From: Flavobacteriaceae bacterium
GTDB taxonomy: Bacteria > Bacteroidota > Bacteroidia > Flavobacteriales > Flavobacteriaceae
Length of the DNA stretch: 64,000 nt
Reading direction: 5' to 3'
Assembly (NCBI GenBank): GCA_947457615.1
Contig: CANGWK010000011.1
Location: forward strand, 1 to 64,000
Part shown: positions 31,127-40,651 of the stretch, in pieces
Position numbering within the stretch: position 1 is the stretch's first letter
Layout: each line of letters opens with the position of its first letter
Notes under the pieces: model-generated
The model's input: the letters and a program-made list of their open reading frames with translations, nothing else
What the model was told of the DNA's origin: nothing
The model's database searches: none
Position numbers and translations under genes: made by a program

Positions 31127-33562
31127 TTATTTTTTAGAAAAAACCTTATAAAACTTCCTGAAAAATTTCCATCCAATTCGTCCTAAAATTCCTCGTTGGT
31201 GCCATTTTTTTCTTGCTTCGTCTAAACCATAGCCATACCCATATCCATAGTTATACCCATACCCATAACCATAGCTGTAACTATAATTGTAACCATAAAT
31301 ACCCTTGAAGTTAATTCCGTTTAGAACAAAAGCAGTATTATTAATTTTTTCATCCTCACTTAATTTCACTGCATATTGAACTAACTGCTTCTCAGTAACA
31401 TCTGATCTTACCACAAATAGAGTTGTATCTGCATTTTTAGAAATAATTAACGAATCAGAAACTAATAGAGATGGAGCCGTATCAAAAATTATAATTTCAT
31501 ATTCTTTTTTAAATTCAGCTATTGCATCTTTAAATCTTTCAGAAGATAATAATAGTGTAGGATTTGGCGGTATATCACCTGCCAACAATATGTCAAATTC
31601 ACACTCATTTTCCGTTTGTCTATATAACAAATCTCTCCAATTAGAAGAACTTTTATGCAAATAATTAGAAAGTCCTTTTATCTCATTTCTATTTTTTTGC
31701 AAATGTTTATGTAGTTGTGGATTTCTAAAATCGGTACCAATTAATATTGTTTTTTTCTCTAAACTAGCATATGAAGATGCCAAATTATAAGCCACAAAGG
31801 TCTTTCCTTCTCCTTTTTTTGCAGAAGTAACAAATATTAGTTTACCTTCTATATCGTCAAATGGTGTTATGAAATTAGTGTTGTTTACTAATGTTCTAAA
31901 TGCTTCTACTTTTTGCTGTAAACCTTCTTTAGTATCTGAAACATCTGGTATTTCAGCCAAAACTGGAATTCCTTTTGATAATTTCTCAACGTCTCCAACT
32001 CTGTGTATTTTATCATCTAAAGAGAAAATAATAAATATTATTCCGAATGGAATAAATAAACCTAATAAAATTGCTGAAAGATAGGTTGTTTGTGTTTTTG
32101 GTGAAATAGCATTAGAATCGGATATAGCATAATCTATAATTTTTAGATTAGAAGTTGTTACTGCGTAATTTATTGCAGCTTCTTCTCTTTTTTGTAATAA
32201 CAATAAATATAAGCTTTCTTTGAGATTTTGTTGTCTTTCTATGCTACGCAATATTTTTTCTTTTTCTGGTATTGTAGAAAAATCATTTTGTGCATTTTTA
32301 TCGGCTTCTTCACTTTTGTTAATAGTGGATTGTAATTGCTGTATATATCCATTAACAGACTTATTAATATTAGATTTTAAATTATTTAGTGTGTTTGTAA
32401 AACCCTGTACTGCAGGATTGTTTATTCCGGCTGAAGTATTCATTTTTTGATATTGTAATACTATTGTATTGTATTTATCTACAAAGCCATTTATGGTTCC
32501 ATTTTGTATACCAATGTTATCGGGTAATAAATTATTAACAGTTTGCTTGGCTAAATCTTCTTTAAGCATATTTGCTAATGATAATTGCATTTGCACATCG
32601 TATACGACCTGATCTTTTGTAGTCTTAAGTCCTAAGCTAGAAGCTGCATCTGATTCTAAAAAACTTAAATTATTTTTAGTTTTATATACTTTCTTGGCTT
32701 CTTCAATTGAATCTAAATCTCTTTTTATTTTAACAAAACGATCATCAACAAATGAGATAGTTTTTTTATACACTTCTTGTTTATCTTTAATTCCATCTTC
32801 TTCATAAATTTTAACCAACTCATTTAAGACATTTTCCGAATGTGTTTGATTTGTTCCAGATATCGATAATTTGATGATATCACTCTCTTTTGATAGTAAT
32901 TCTACTCCTATAGAATTAATTAAATTAAGTGCTGTAGCTTTAGTAGGATTTAAAGAAACACCATAATTTTTACCAATACTATTTACAATATTATTATTTG
33001 CTGCAGGATGTATTGTTATCGGAAAGTTCTTAATAGTATTGTTAAACCAAAAGCTATTTGTTTGAATGGTTTTTTTAGAATTTTCATCTATTATAGTGTA
33101 GCCGTTTTTAGTAATTTTAATTGAATATTGTAGATTATTTTTAATGCTATCATTTCCGTATTTATATTTTACAATAAACGGAGGGGAATATACATTACTT
33201 TCTTTAATAGTACCTTTAAATACATAATTAATATTTAAATTCAAATTTTTAACTAACTTTTCAGAAAGGCGATAGGATTTAAAAATTGCTTTTTCATTAT
33301 CTAAATTTATAGAAGATTTTGTAAATACTTTCGACAAATCAATTGAAACGTTTTGATTGTTGTCTTGTATAATTTTTATCGATGCTTCTGTTTTATAGAT
33401 GTTATTTGTATATCGCAAATAGTTTATTGCAAAAAATAAAGAAACCAATACGCTTAATACAAACCAAGGCCAAAATTGCATGTATTTTCCTATTATTTCT
33501 TTTATAGAAATAGGTTTATTGACTTCATCACTTTGGGAAAAATTATTTTTATTTGGATTCAT
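31127..33562 (-). CDS. wzc: Wzc-type polysaccharide chain-length regulator and tyrosine autokinase
   Basis: 811 residues. A Wzz domain is bounded by two membrane helices (about 33-50 and 490-512), followed by a cytoplasmic BY-kinase domain with Walker A SAKKGEGKT, Walker A' ILIGTDFRNP and Walker B IIIFDTAPSLL. Near the C-terminus (about 756-778) 12 tyrosines alternate with G, N or S; this is the autophosphorylation cluster, followed by a basic tail. It works with the Wza-like protein encoded six bases upstream in controlling export and length. Last gene of the polysaccharide locus. Confidence 0.96.
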   Translation of the reverse strand: MNPNKNNFSQSDEVNKPISIKEIIGKYMQFWPWFVLSVLVSLFFAINYLRYTNNIYKTEASIKIIQDNNQNVSIDLSKVFTKSSINLDNEKAIFKSYRLSEKLVKNLNLNINYVFKGTIKESNVYSPPFIVKYKYGNDSIKNNLQYSIKITKNGYTIIDENSKKTIQTNSFWFNNTIKNFPITIHPAANNNIVNSIGKNYGVSLNPTKATALNLINSIGVELLSKESDIIKLSISGTNQTHSENVLNELVKIYEEDGIKDKQEVYKKTISFVDDRFVKIKRDLDSIEEAKKVYKTKNNLSFLESDAASSLGLKTTKDQVVYDVQMQLSLANMLKEDLAKQTVNNLLPDNIGIQNGTINGFVDKYNTIVLQYQKMNTSAGINNPAVQGFTNTLNNLKSNINKSVNGYIQQLQSTINKSEEADKNAQNDFSTIPEKEKILRSIERQQNLKESLYLLLLQKREEAAINYAVTTSNLKIIDYAISDSNAISPKTQTTYLSAILLGLFIPFGIIFIIFSLDDKIHRVGDVEKLSKGIPVLAEIPDVSDTKEGLQQKVEAFRTLVNNTNFITPFDDIEGKLIFVTSAKKGEGKTFVAYNLASSYASLEKKTILIGTDFRNPQLHKHLQKNRNEIKGLSNYLHKSSSNWRDLLYRQTENECEFDILLAGDIPPNPTLLLSSERFKDAIAEFKKEYEIIIFDTAPSLLVSDSLIISKNADTTLFVVRSDVTEKQLVQYAVKLSEDEKINNTAFVLNGINFKGIYGYNYSYSYGYGYGYNYGYGYGYGLDEARKKWHQRGILGRIGWKFFRKFYKVFSKK

Positions 33563-33568
33563 TTTTTA

Positions 33569-34342
33569 TTACTTTTTAAATAAAAATATTAAACTTATTA
33601 AGAAAGACGATATACTCAATAAAGTTCCTAAATCTCCAATATTATAACCACCTGTTTGTGTTTTTTTCGTATTTGGATTTACGATAATAACATCATTAGG
33701 TTGTATGGTATATTTAGAATCATTCATCCAATTGGCGGTTGTTAAATCGATGTGCGTTACTGTTCTCATCCCTTCAGATTCTCTAATAAGCAAAATATCC
33801 TTTCTTTTACCACTTATTGTTAAATCTCCTGCATAACCTAAAGCCTGCGGCAAAGAGATATATTGTTCGGTGAACGAATAAGTTCCTGGAGAATTTACCT
33901 CCCCCAAAATAGTGACTTTTGAATTTAACACTCTAATAGTAATCCCTGGTTTTTCTATATGTCCACCCTGTTCTAGAAGATTTTTTATTTCCTTGGTTAA
34001 TTGAAATATAGTTTTATTTTTTACTGTAATAGTTCCTAATACTGGCATTTCTATATTACCAATGTTAGACACTAAATAGCCTCTCAATTTCATTGATTCA
34101 ATATTAACGTTATTGGAGGATCCAGTGTTACCAGCAATTGAATTATAAGGCTCAGCAGTTTCAGGAATTAATGAAGTTATTGTTATGCTTAAAATGTCAT
34201 TAGCTTGAATTTTATATTCTAATTTGGTTATATTTTGGGAAGAATACTTATCGGCATCTTGAAAATAGAGAATATTTTTTTTGGACACGCAAGAGGATAA
34301 AGTAAGTAGTATTATACTTAGACAAAAAATTGACTTATTCAT
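33569..34342 (-). CDS. wza: Wza-like polysaccharide export lipoprotein
   Basis: 257 residues. Lipobox LSSC puts the lipidated cysteine near residue 18. A Poly_export (SBBP) domain (about 45-135) is followed by an SLBB domain with VTILGEVNSPGTYSF, and a C-terminal hydrophobic helix (about 238-254). Shorter than E. coli Wza, as is usual in Bacteroidota. Forms the outer-membrane exit with Wzc. A -7 element at 34369-34376 may give this pair its own promoter. Confidence 0.94.
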   Translation of the reverse strand: MNKSIFCLSIILLTLSSCVSKKNILYFQDADKYSSQNITKLEYKIQANDILSITITSLIPETAEPYNSIAGNTGSSNNVNIESMKLRGYLVSNIGNIEMPVLGTITVKNKTIFQLTKEIKNLLEQGGHIEKPGITIRVLNSKVTILGEVNSPGTYSFTEQYISLPQALGYAGDLTISGKRKDILLIRESEGMRTVTHIDLTTANWMNDSKYTIQPNDVIIVNPNTKKTQTGGYNIGDLGTLLSISSFLISLIFLFKK

Positions 34343-34368
34343 AAATTTATGTAGGAGTAGTTTTAATG

Positions 34369-34376
34369 CAAATTTA
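34369..34376 (-). promoter_or_regulatory. Candidate -7 element for wza-wzc
   Basis: TAAATTTG on the minus strand, 27 bases before the wza start codon; no clear -33. It would allow the export genes to be expressed without the long operon. Confidence 0.45.
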
Positions 34377-34522
34377 ATAATTTAATATTTATATTTATTT
34401 TAAATTTATCAAAAATGGAAATAAATTATAATAACTTTAATTAAATATGCAAATTATTTTACAGTAGATTGGATTATTTAATATATAAATTTTAAATAAT
34501 AAAATATCTATCTGATATTATA

Positions 34523-34681
34523 TTATTTAAGTTTTTTTGTTATTTGTCTTAATAGTTTTAAACGCTCAATTTGTTTATTCTGAATTTTATTTCTAAGATA
34601 ATACCTGTATAATTCTTTTCCAATAAAAAAAGTTGCTATAGAAAATCCAGATAGTATTCCAAGTATAAAATTTAATAGCAT
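34523..34681 (-). CDS. Small membrane protein in the polysaccharide locus
   Basis: 52 residues, too short for most gene finders. Start MLLNFILGIL, one membrane helix (about 2-21), then a strongly basic, helical tail ending in KLLRQITKKLK. It lies between wza (180 bases) and a GT2 gene (85 bases) in the same orientation. Frame, size and the position within the locus support a real gene, but I recognise no family. It might tether or modulate a glycosyltransferase or Wzc at the inner membrane; that is a guess. Confidence 0.6.
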   Translation of the reverse strand: MLLNFILGILSGFSIATFFIGKELYRYYLRNKIQNKQIERLKLLRQITKKLK

Positions 34682-34766
34682 TAAGGTATATTTTTTTGGT
34701 TTAAAATACTTTTTTGTTAGTAAAATGATTGTTATAAAGGATAATAAACGATTTTTAGTTTAATTT

Positions 34767-35513
34767 TTATTTTAAGTATTGACTTATTGTTTTAAATTTT
34801 TTTAGAAAAACTAATTTATACGCAGGTAACCCTAAACTTTTATATACTTTAATATCTTCTAATAATATTTGAATAAATCTTTTATAATCTGTACTTAACC
34901 CCCCCATACGCATTTTAACAAAATACATATTTAAATAGGTCATATCAATTTGGTGAATATATAAATAGCGTAGTAATAACTCAGAATCGGAAGCAATCTT
35001 ATAATCTAAATTATAATAGCCGTACTTTTCAAATATTTCTCTTTTTAAACAAACTGTAGTATGTAATGGCAGCCAACCCGATTTTAATTTTTCAAGACTA
35101 TTTTCTCCCCCAATACGTGCCCTTACAACCCGTTGATTATCATTACAATTTGAAACATAGATTCCATCGCCATAAACTCCATCAGTTTTGGGGTTTTCAT
35201 GAAATGCCGCTACAATTTTAGAAACTACAGAACTATCATAATATTCATCATCGGAATGTAATAACCCAATAACATTTCCAGTTGCAAATTGAATGCCTTT
35301 GTTCAGGGCATAGTATAAACCATTATCTGGCTCTGATACAAAGGTGCTAATTTTATCACCGTAGGATTCAATTATTTCTTTTGTTCCATCATTTGAATTT
35401 CCATCAATTATTATGTATTCAATATCTGTATAGTCTTGTAGAAGAACACTTTCTATTGTTTTGGAAATGGTAGCTTTACGATTAAAGCAAATGGTAATGA
35501 TGGAAATTCGCAT
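34767..35513 (-). CDS. Glycosyltransferase family 2
   Basis: 248 residues, GT-A fold. N-terminal RISIITICFNRKATI, then the nucleotide-binding DGNSNDGT and the metal-binding SDDEYY segment. WcaA-like members add a single sugar to the lipid-linked repeat unit on the cytoplasmic face. No membrane helix. Sugar unknown. Next gene in the locus follows after 80 bases. Confidence 0.9.
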   Translation of the reverse strand: MRISIITICFNRKATISKTIESVLLQDYTDIEYIIIDGNSNDGTKEIIESYGDKISTFVSEPDNGLYYALNKGIQFATGNVIGLLHSDDEYYDSSVVSKIVAAFHENPKTDGVYGDGIYVSNCNDNQRVVRARIGGENSLEKLKSGWLPLHTTVCLKREIFEKYGYYNLDYKIASDSELLLRYLYIHQIDMTYLNMYFVKMRMGGLSTDYKRFIQILLEDIKVYKSLGLPAYKLVFLKKFKTISQYLK

Positions 35514-35593
35514 TTTTTATTTATTAGCGTTCAAATGTAGAATAAATTTATTTATATTAATTATTACAGTTATTAAAAGAAAGTTATGTTATT

Positions 35594-36409
35594 TTATGAT
35601 TTTAAAGCACGAATCTTTACTTGAATTTGAAAAAAATAATGTGCTTTAAATTTTGCCAAATATAAACCTTCTTTTCCATCTAAAAACCCAAAATTTAAAA
35701 AATAGGCACCTAAAAAATAAAATAAAGGAAGCAAACCAGTATTTACTAAGTTGTATTTAACTTTTTGATTTATCGACAAGTTTTTATTTTTATTTTGTTT
35801 GAGTTGTAAGTACCTGTGTGCTTCCCAACTTGAGTAGGCATTGTGTTTTTCAATGTAGTGTTCTAAGTTTTTAAAATCTTTGTGAATTACTTTTGCTTTA
35901 ATTATATCTACTTTACCATCAATTATTGGATGTTCATGTATTTCCATATCAAAATGACTCCAAAAGTCTTCTTCTATTTTTTCATAAGCTCCTTTAGTTT
36001 TCTTAAAAAGTGCTGTTTTTTTAAAACCATATCCATAACGAAGTTTTTTATCCATAAAATAGTTTTCAAACTGTATTGTGTAACCGTTATAGTTTGAATC
36101 TTTTATTTTAATCTCTACTTCATTAATAAAAGCCTCTGTTAAGAACTCATCAGCATCTAAGAATAAGACCCATTCGTTATTTATAGTTGCATTTTGAAGT
36201 GTCCAATTTCTTTTTTTCGGAAATTTACCATTCCACTTAAATTGTAAAACTTCAGCTCCCATAGAAGTAGCTATATTTGTTGTAGAATCTGTACTTCCAG
36301 AATCTACAACAATAATTTGATTGAATCGTTTAAGTTCCCTTAAACAAGAAGGTAAATTTAGTTCCTCATTCTTAACCGAAATAATAACTGTGATAGGAAT
36401 ATTATTCAA
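35594..36409 (-). CDS. Glycosyltransferase family 2 (WaaE/KdtX-like)
   Basis: 271 residues. GT-A motifs DSGSTDST and FLDADEF; the C-terminal half (EIHEHPIIDGKVDIIKAKV and later) resembles the WaaE/KdtX group that adds beta-glucose to LPS core. The gene overlaps the upstream acetyltransferase gene by eight bases, so the two are coupled. Confidence 0.9.
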   Translation of the reverse strand: MNNIPITVIISVKNEELNLPSCLRELKRFNQIIVVDSGSTDSTTNIATSMGAEVLQFKWNGKFPKKRNWTLQNATINNEWVLFLDADEFLTEAFINEVEIKIKDSNYNGYTIQFENYFMDKKLRYGYGFKKTALFKKTKGAYEKIEEDFWSHFDMEIHEHPIIDGKVDIIKAKVIHKDFKNLEHYIEKHNAYSSWEAHRYLQLKQNKNKNLSINQKVKYNLVNTGLLPLFYFLGAYFLNFGFLDGKEGLYLAKFKAHYFFQIQVKIRALKS

Positions 36410-36941
36410 TATTTCTGTATTTTATAAATTTTGCAGGATTTCCCCCTACAATAGTATTTTCATCTACATTTTTTATTACAACCGCTCTTGCAGCAATAAC
36501 TACATGATTTCCAATATGTATACCAGGGCCGATAAAAGCTTCAGATGCAATCCAGACACCATCTCCTATAGAAATTGGTTTAAGAATTAAAGGGAAATTC
36601 TTAAGTTTATAGTCATGAGAAGAGGCACATAAAGAGGTCTTTTGAGAAATTATACTATTACTACCAATTACTATCTTTCCTTGGTTGTAACAATTTACTT
36701 TAGGACCAATACTTGAGTTAACACCAATTTCTAAATTCCATGGAGCCCAAATTTTAACTGAGGCATATACATGAGACGACCATTTTATTTTAGCACCAAA
36801 ACACTTTAAAACCAAGACCCTCCATTTTTTGAATAATCTAGAAGCAAAAAGATTAAACAAAATTGGAGAGGTAATATTCCATAAAAATCTTCCAATTTTA
36901 TTTTTAAAACTAAAAGAATGGTTGTAAGTTGATAAATCCAA
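36402..36941 (-). CDS. WcaF-type left-handed beta-helix acetyltransferase
   Basis: 179 residues of hexapeptide repeats (IGVNSSIGPKVNCYNQGKIVIG and following), with the acetyl-CoA-site histidine in CASSHDYKL and the C-terminal GGNPAKFI. Closest in pattern to colanic-acid WcaF, which O-acetylates a sugar of the repeat unit. Coupled to the GT2 gene downstream. Confidence 0.9.
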   Translation of the reverse strand: MDLSTYNHSFSFKNKIGRFLWNITSPILFNLFASRLFKKWRVLVLKCFGAKIKWSSHVYASVKIWAPWNLEIGVNSSIGPKVNCYNQGKIVIGSNSIISQKTSLCASSHDYKLKNFPLILKPISIGDGVWIASEAFIGPGIHIGNHVVIAARAVVIKNVDENTIVGGNPAKFIKYRNIE

Positions 36942-36995
36942 GGGTTTATATTTTATTTATTATACTTAGAAAGTAGTGGCTACTTACTATTAATT

Positions 36996-38195
36996 TTATT
37001 GAATTACTTCTTTTAATCTTTTTGCTGCATTATTAACATTAAAATTGGTTTTATATACTAAGGAGGCATTTTGTGCCATTTTTTCTTTACCATCGTTGTT
37101 TAAGGTTAACCATTTTTTTAAATTTAAAATAGTTCCTTCTAAGTTGTTATCATTAATTATTCCTGCTCCTCCTTTTTCAATTTCTCTGTAAATATTTATT
37201 TTATTTGTTATTAGGACTGGTTTACTGCATGCCAAAGCTTCTGCCACAGCAATCCCAAAATTTTCTTGATGACTTGGTAAAATAAAAGCATCACAACCAT
37301 AAATAGCACCCCATTTTGCATCTCCAGATAAATGCCCAACAAATTGAACTTTTGCTTTGACTATTGGATTTTCTTCTAAATAATTTAACATTTTTGTTCC
37401 ATATTCGGTTTCAATTCCTGGCCCAGCTATTACTAAGTTTGGAAGTTTGCTAGAAAAATCAATATTATTTAATAATTCGTAATAAGCTATTAACAACAAA
37501 TTTAGACCTTTTTTTGGATGAATGCGACTTAAAAAAAGTAAATAGGGATCTTTATTTTCTAAATTATAACGCTCTTTAAAAGAAATTTTTAATGCTTCTG
37601 AATAGGAAGGAGGTGCTTCAATTCCATATCCAATATTTATTTCTTTTTTTGGGTTATAGCCAATAAATGTTGTCTTAGCTAAAAACAATTCTTCTTCACA
37701 AGTAAATAATAAGCCATCAGCGTTATTAATCACTTTTTTCTCAATAAGATGCCAATAAAAGTAATTTCTTATAGCTTTCAAACGGCGACTTTTATCTTTT
37801 TGAAACCAAGGGTCCAACATGCCATGTGGCATAATATATACTTTTGGTAACTTGATATTTGAATGCTTTTTTTTTAGATTTATAACTGCTTTTTTTACAG
37901 CATAACTGTGATAAGTCCATAATCCATTTATAATAAGAACGTCAAAATTACATGCTTCTTTTTTTAAAAAGGGAATCAATTTTTCATTGTACTGCCAGGA
38001 AGTTTTGGGTTTGCCTAGCGCATGAATTTTTAATGTATCTGGAAACTCCCAGAGCGCTATATCATTTGTCTCTTCAAATGTAACAATATGTCTTTCTACA
38101 CCTAAAGTAACTAACTCGTTTTGGTAGTTTCTTATGCCTTGAATAGGCCCTCCGTTTTTAGGATTAACACCTGAAATAATATGTAAAATTTTCAA
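36996..38195 (-). CDS. Glycosyltransferase family 4
   Basis: 399 residues, GT-B fold. N-terminal HIISGVNPKNGGP is a typical acceptor-side start, and the donor site is seen in LPSHQENFGIAVAEALAC. It adds a sugar to the repeat unit on the cytoplasmic face. Three bases separate it from the next upstream gene. Confidence 0.92.
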   Translation of the reverse strand: MKILHIISGVNPKNGGPIQGIRNYQNELVTLGVERHIVTFEETNDIALWEFPDTLKIHALGKPKTSWQYNEKLIPFLKKEACNFDVLIINGLWTYHSYAVKKAVINLKKKHSNIKLPKVYIMPHGMLDPWFQKDKSRRLKAIRNYFYWHLIEKKVINNADGLLFTCEEELFLAKTTFIGYNPKKEINIGYGIEAPPSYSEALKISFKERYNLENKDPYLLFLSRIHPKKGLNLLLIAYYELLNNIDFSSKLPNLVIAGPGIETEYGTKMLNYLEENPIVKAKVQFVGHLSGDAKWGAIYGCDAFILPSHQENFGIAVAEALACSKPVLITNKINIYREIEKGGAGIINDNNLEGTILNLKKWLTLNNDGKEKMAQNASLVYKTNFNVNNAAKRLKEVIQ

Positions 38196-38198
38196 AGA

Positions 38199-39365
38199 TT
38201 ATTTTTTTAAAATAGATTTATAAACCTTTTCTATATTATTTATTGCAACAATAGTATTAAATCTTTTTACAGATTCAAAACCTGTATTCAAGTAAATTTC
38301 TTTTTCATTATCTGAAAGTTCTTTAACTTCAACTAATTTTTCAGAAGCTCTATATGCCCAATCTGAAACTAATTTTTCATTATATGGCATTCTTGAAATT
38401 AAAAAATTATTTGCTTTTCCAACGACTTCGTTCATTGGTGCTTCATCAGTAGTAACTACCAAACAACCGCTTGCCATCGCTTCTGCTATAGGCCAACCGA
38501 AACCTTCATCTAAAGATGGAAACAATAAACAGGTTGCACCACAATATGCCGCATTAATATATTCATCTTGCAAATCTGTAATAAAATGAATATCTTCTTT
38601 GTATTTAGATTTATTATAAAGGTTCTTTAATTTATCTGTTGGTTTCGGGCCAATGAGTAATAATGGTATTCCGTCATTATTTCTTACTCTAAATGCTTCG
38701 TAAATTTCTATTACACCTTTTCGATTTTTATAATATTGATTTCCTCCAATGTGAAGTATATAACCTGAAGATAAATTTATTTTGAGTCTATTTTCTAATT
38801 CTTTTCTAGCTTTATAAGAATCAATGATTTTAAATTCTCGATTTAGACCATTATAGCAAACCTCTGAACTAGATATGTCACCAAAATGGAATTCATGTAA
38901 ATCGCCTTTTGTTTTTTGAGATATTGAAATAAAATATTTCCCTTTAGAAAATCCTTTTCTAATGAAATTTTGATAGATTTTGCCTGAAAAACTTGTAGGG
39001 TTTTCAGGAACTTTACCTAAAGCTGATTTGAGAGATAAGAAGTCATGGCAATGAATAACGTGAGGTCTATTTTTAATTAGAGGAACCCATGGCCCCAGAG
39101 CCTGATCTGCAAATACGAATAATGTGTCTGAAGGATATTTTTTTAATTTTATTTTTACTTCTAATGGAAAAACAAAGAATTGATCTATATATCCTAACCA
39201 TTTTTTTAAAGTGGGTACATTTAGTAAGTTATAAAAGCGAGCTTTTGGTTGCCAAACTTCTATTTCATGTCCTCTTTTTTCTAATTCATTAATCAACAAG
39301 TTAGCATAGCGTGGCATACTTTGAGAAATCAAGAAATTAGGATGAACAAATAGAATTATTTTCAT
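38199..39365 (-). CDS. Glycosyltransferase family 4
   Basis: 388 residues, GT-B fold. Donor-site segment FPSLDEGFGWPIAEAMASG, preceded by LHIGGNQYYKNRKGV. It overlaps the upstream polymerase gene by four bases, indicating translational coupling. Sugar and linkage unknown. Confidence 0.92.
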   Translation of the reverse strand: MKIILFVHPNFLISQSMPRYANLLINELEKRGHEIEVWQPKARFYNLLNVPTLKKWLGYIDQFFVFPLEVKIKLKKYPSDTLFVFADQALGPWVPLIKNRPHVIHCHDFLSLKSALGKVPENPTSFSGKIYQNFIRKGFSKGKYFISISQKTKGDLHEFHFGDISSSEVCYNGLNREFKIIDSYKARKELENRLKINLSSGYILHIGGNQYYKNRKGVIEIYEAFRVRNNDGIPLLLIGPKPTDKLKNLYNKSKYKEDIHFITDLQDEYINAAYCGATCLLFPSLDEGFGWPIAEAMASGCLVVTTDEAPMNEVVGKANNFLISRMPYNEKLVSDWAYRASEKLVEVKELSDNEKEIYLNTGFESVKRFNTIVAINNIEKVYKSILKK

Positions 39366-40651
39366 TGTAATGTTTCTTTTTCTTCCTTATTGAAGGAGGC
39401 TAAAACCAATCCCCCTATTAGAACATAAAAACCGAGGTTTGTGGGTTGTGATAATTGTTGTTGTAGTAGAATTATAAATCCAATACTCATAAGCATCCAT
39501 GGCAAAGGATCACCATTTCTCAGAAATTTAAAGCTTAAATATAAATAATTAAAACTCATATAAATTCTAATTAATACGAGAGTTAAGCCTAAAATCATTC
39601 CATTCTCACCTAATAATCTTCCCCATTCTCCCTCTGAAATAAGATATTTTACATCACCTGTTAATAACTTAGAGCCTACACTAGTTCCTGTGCCTGAACC
39701 AAATCCGAATAATATGTGATTATCGTCTAATACTTGAAATGAATTAATTAGTCCACCTAAAAAACGATTACTAATTGTACCCCCAATTCCACCTTCTGCG
39801 TTTTCTGCATTATCAAATCTTTGAATTAAAGTATCTACTTGTGTATCTAGAAAATTTACATTTATTGATATAATTAGTATTGTCAAAATAGCAATTAATA
39901 ACTGTGAAATATTTTTTAGAAATCCAGGTTGACTTAATTTTACTAAAATAAAAAATGAAATTGAAATTATGAATTGAAAAACTAATGAACGACTAATAGA
40001 AGTCGGAATAGCAATAATCAATGCTAAACTACTTGCAATTAATAAATATTTATTTATCAATTGGGGTTTTAACCAAAAATATAAAACAAAACTACTTACA
40101 ATGCAAAAAAAAGCAACATTACCAGATGTAAATGAAAAAGTTCCAGGAGGTCTAAAATAACCATTTGCTCCAGAAAACCCTGCCCCTTTAATATTTTCAC
40201 CAACTCCTTTGTTAACCCATGCACTTTGTGGACTATAAAATTGTAAAGTAATTAATACTGCCATTGGAATCGCTAACCATAAAATTATCTTTCCCATATT
40301 TATAATATCTTGTTTATTAAATATGTGGCCAATTAAAAAAAGCATTGGAAACTGAATTATCAATATTCGTGCTCCAAAAAGCGCAACTAATAAATTTCTA
40401 TGTCCAAAAAAAAGAGAGGTAAAAATACTGATTATTCCTATCCAAAAAACTATGGTAACTATTTGATTATATGGATAGTAATTATTTCTGACAGCTATAA
40501 TTAGTAAATAAACGGCTAAAACATCCCTTATTAATAATAAAGGTTCAGAAAAACTTGGTATTACCCATCTTCTTAATGCTCCTTCAAAAATCAATAGGAA
40601 AAAATAAATCCATATTCCATTTTTTAGAACAGAGAGAGTTGAATTATTCAT
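39362..40651 (-). CDS. O-antigen/polysaccharide polymerase, Wzy-like
   Basis: 429 residues, highly hydrophobic, about 10-12 membrane helices with one larger periplasmic loop (about 255-320). No sharp motif, but topology, the N-terminal EGALRRWVIPSF and its position among glycosyltransferases support the Wzy role: polymerising flipped repeat units in the periplasm. A WaaL-type ligase is the alternative. Overlaps both neighbours by 1-4 bases. Confidence 0.82.
   Translation of the reverse strand: MNNSTLSVLKNGIWIYFFLLIFEGALRRWVIPSFSEPLLLIRDVLAVYLLIIAVRNNYYPYNQIVTIVFWIGIISIFTSLFFGHRNLLVALFGARILIIQFPMLFLIGHIFNKQDIINMGKIILWLAIPMAVLITLQFYSPQSAWVNKGVGENIKGAGFSGANGYFRPPGTFSFTSGNVAFFCIVSSFVLYFWLKPQLINKYLLIASSLALIIAIPTSISRSLVFQFIISISFFILVKLSQPGFLKNISQLLIAILTILIISINVNFLDTQVDTLIQRFDNAENAEGGIGGTISNRFLGGLINSFQVLDDNHILFGFGSGTGTSVGSKLLTGDVKYLISEGEWGRLLGENGMILGLTLVLIRIYMSFNYLYLSFKFLRNGDPLPWMLMSIGFIILLQQQLSQPTNLGFYVLIGGLVLASFNKEEKETLQ

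Noticed and set aside
31200..31320. DNA tandem repeat or CRISPR-like repetition
   Set aside because: It is the coding sequence of the tyrosine-rich tail of Wzc.
18871..33562. Phosphatase-kinase pair (LMW-PTP and Wzc) as one regulatory unit
   Set aside because: They are 12 kb apart, in different transcripts, with many housekeeping genes between; a functional link is possible but not supported by this sequence.
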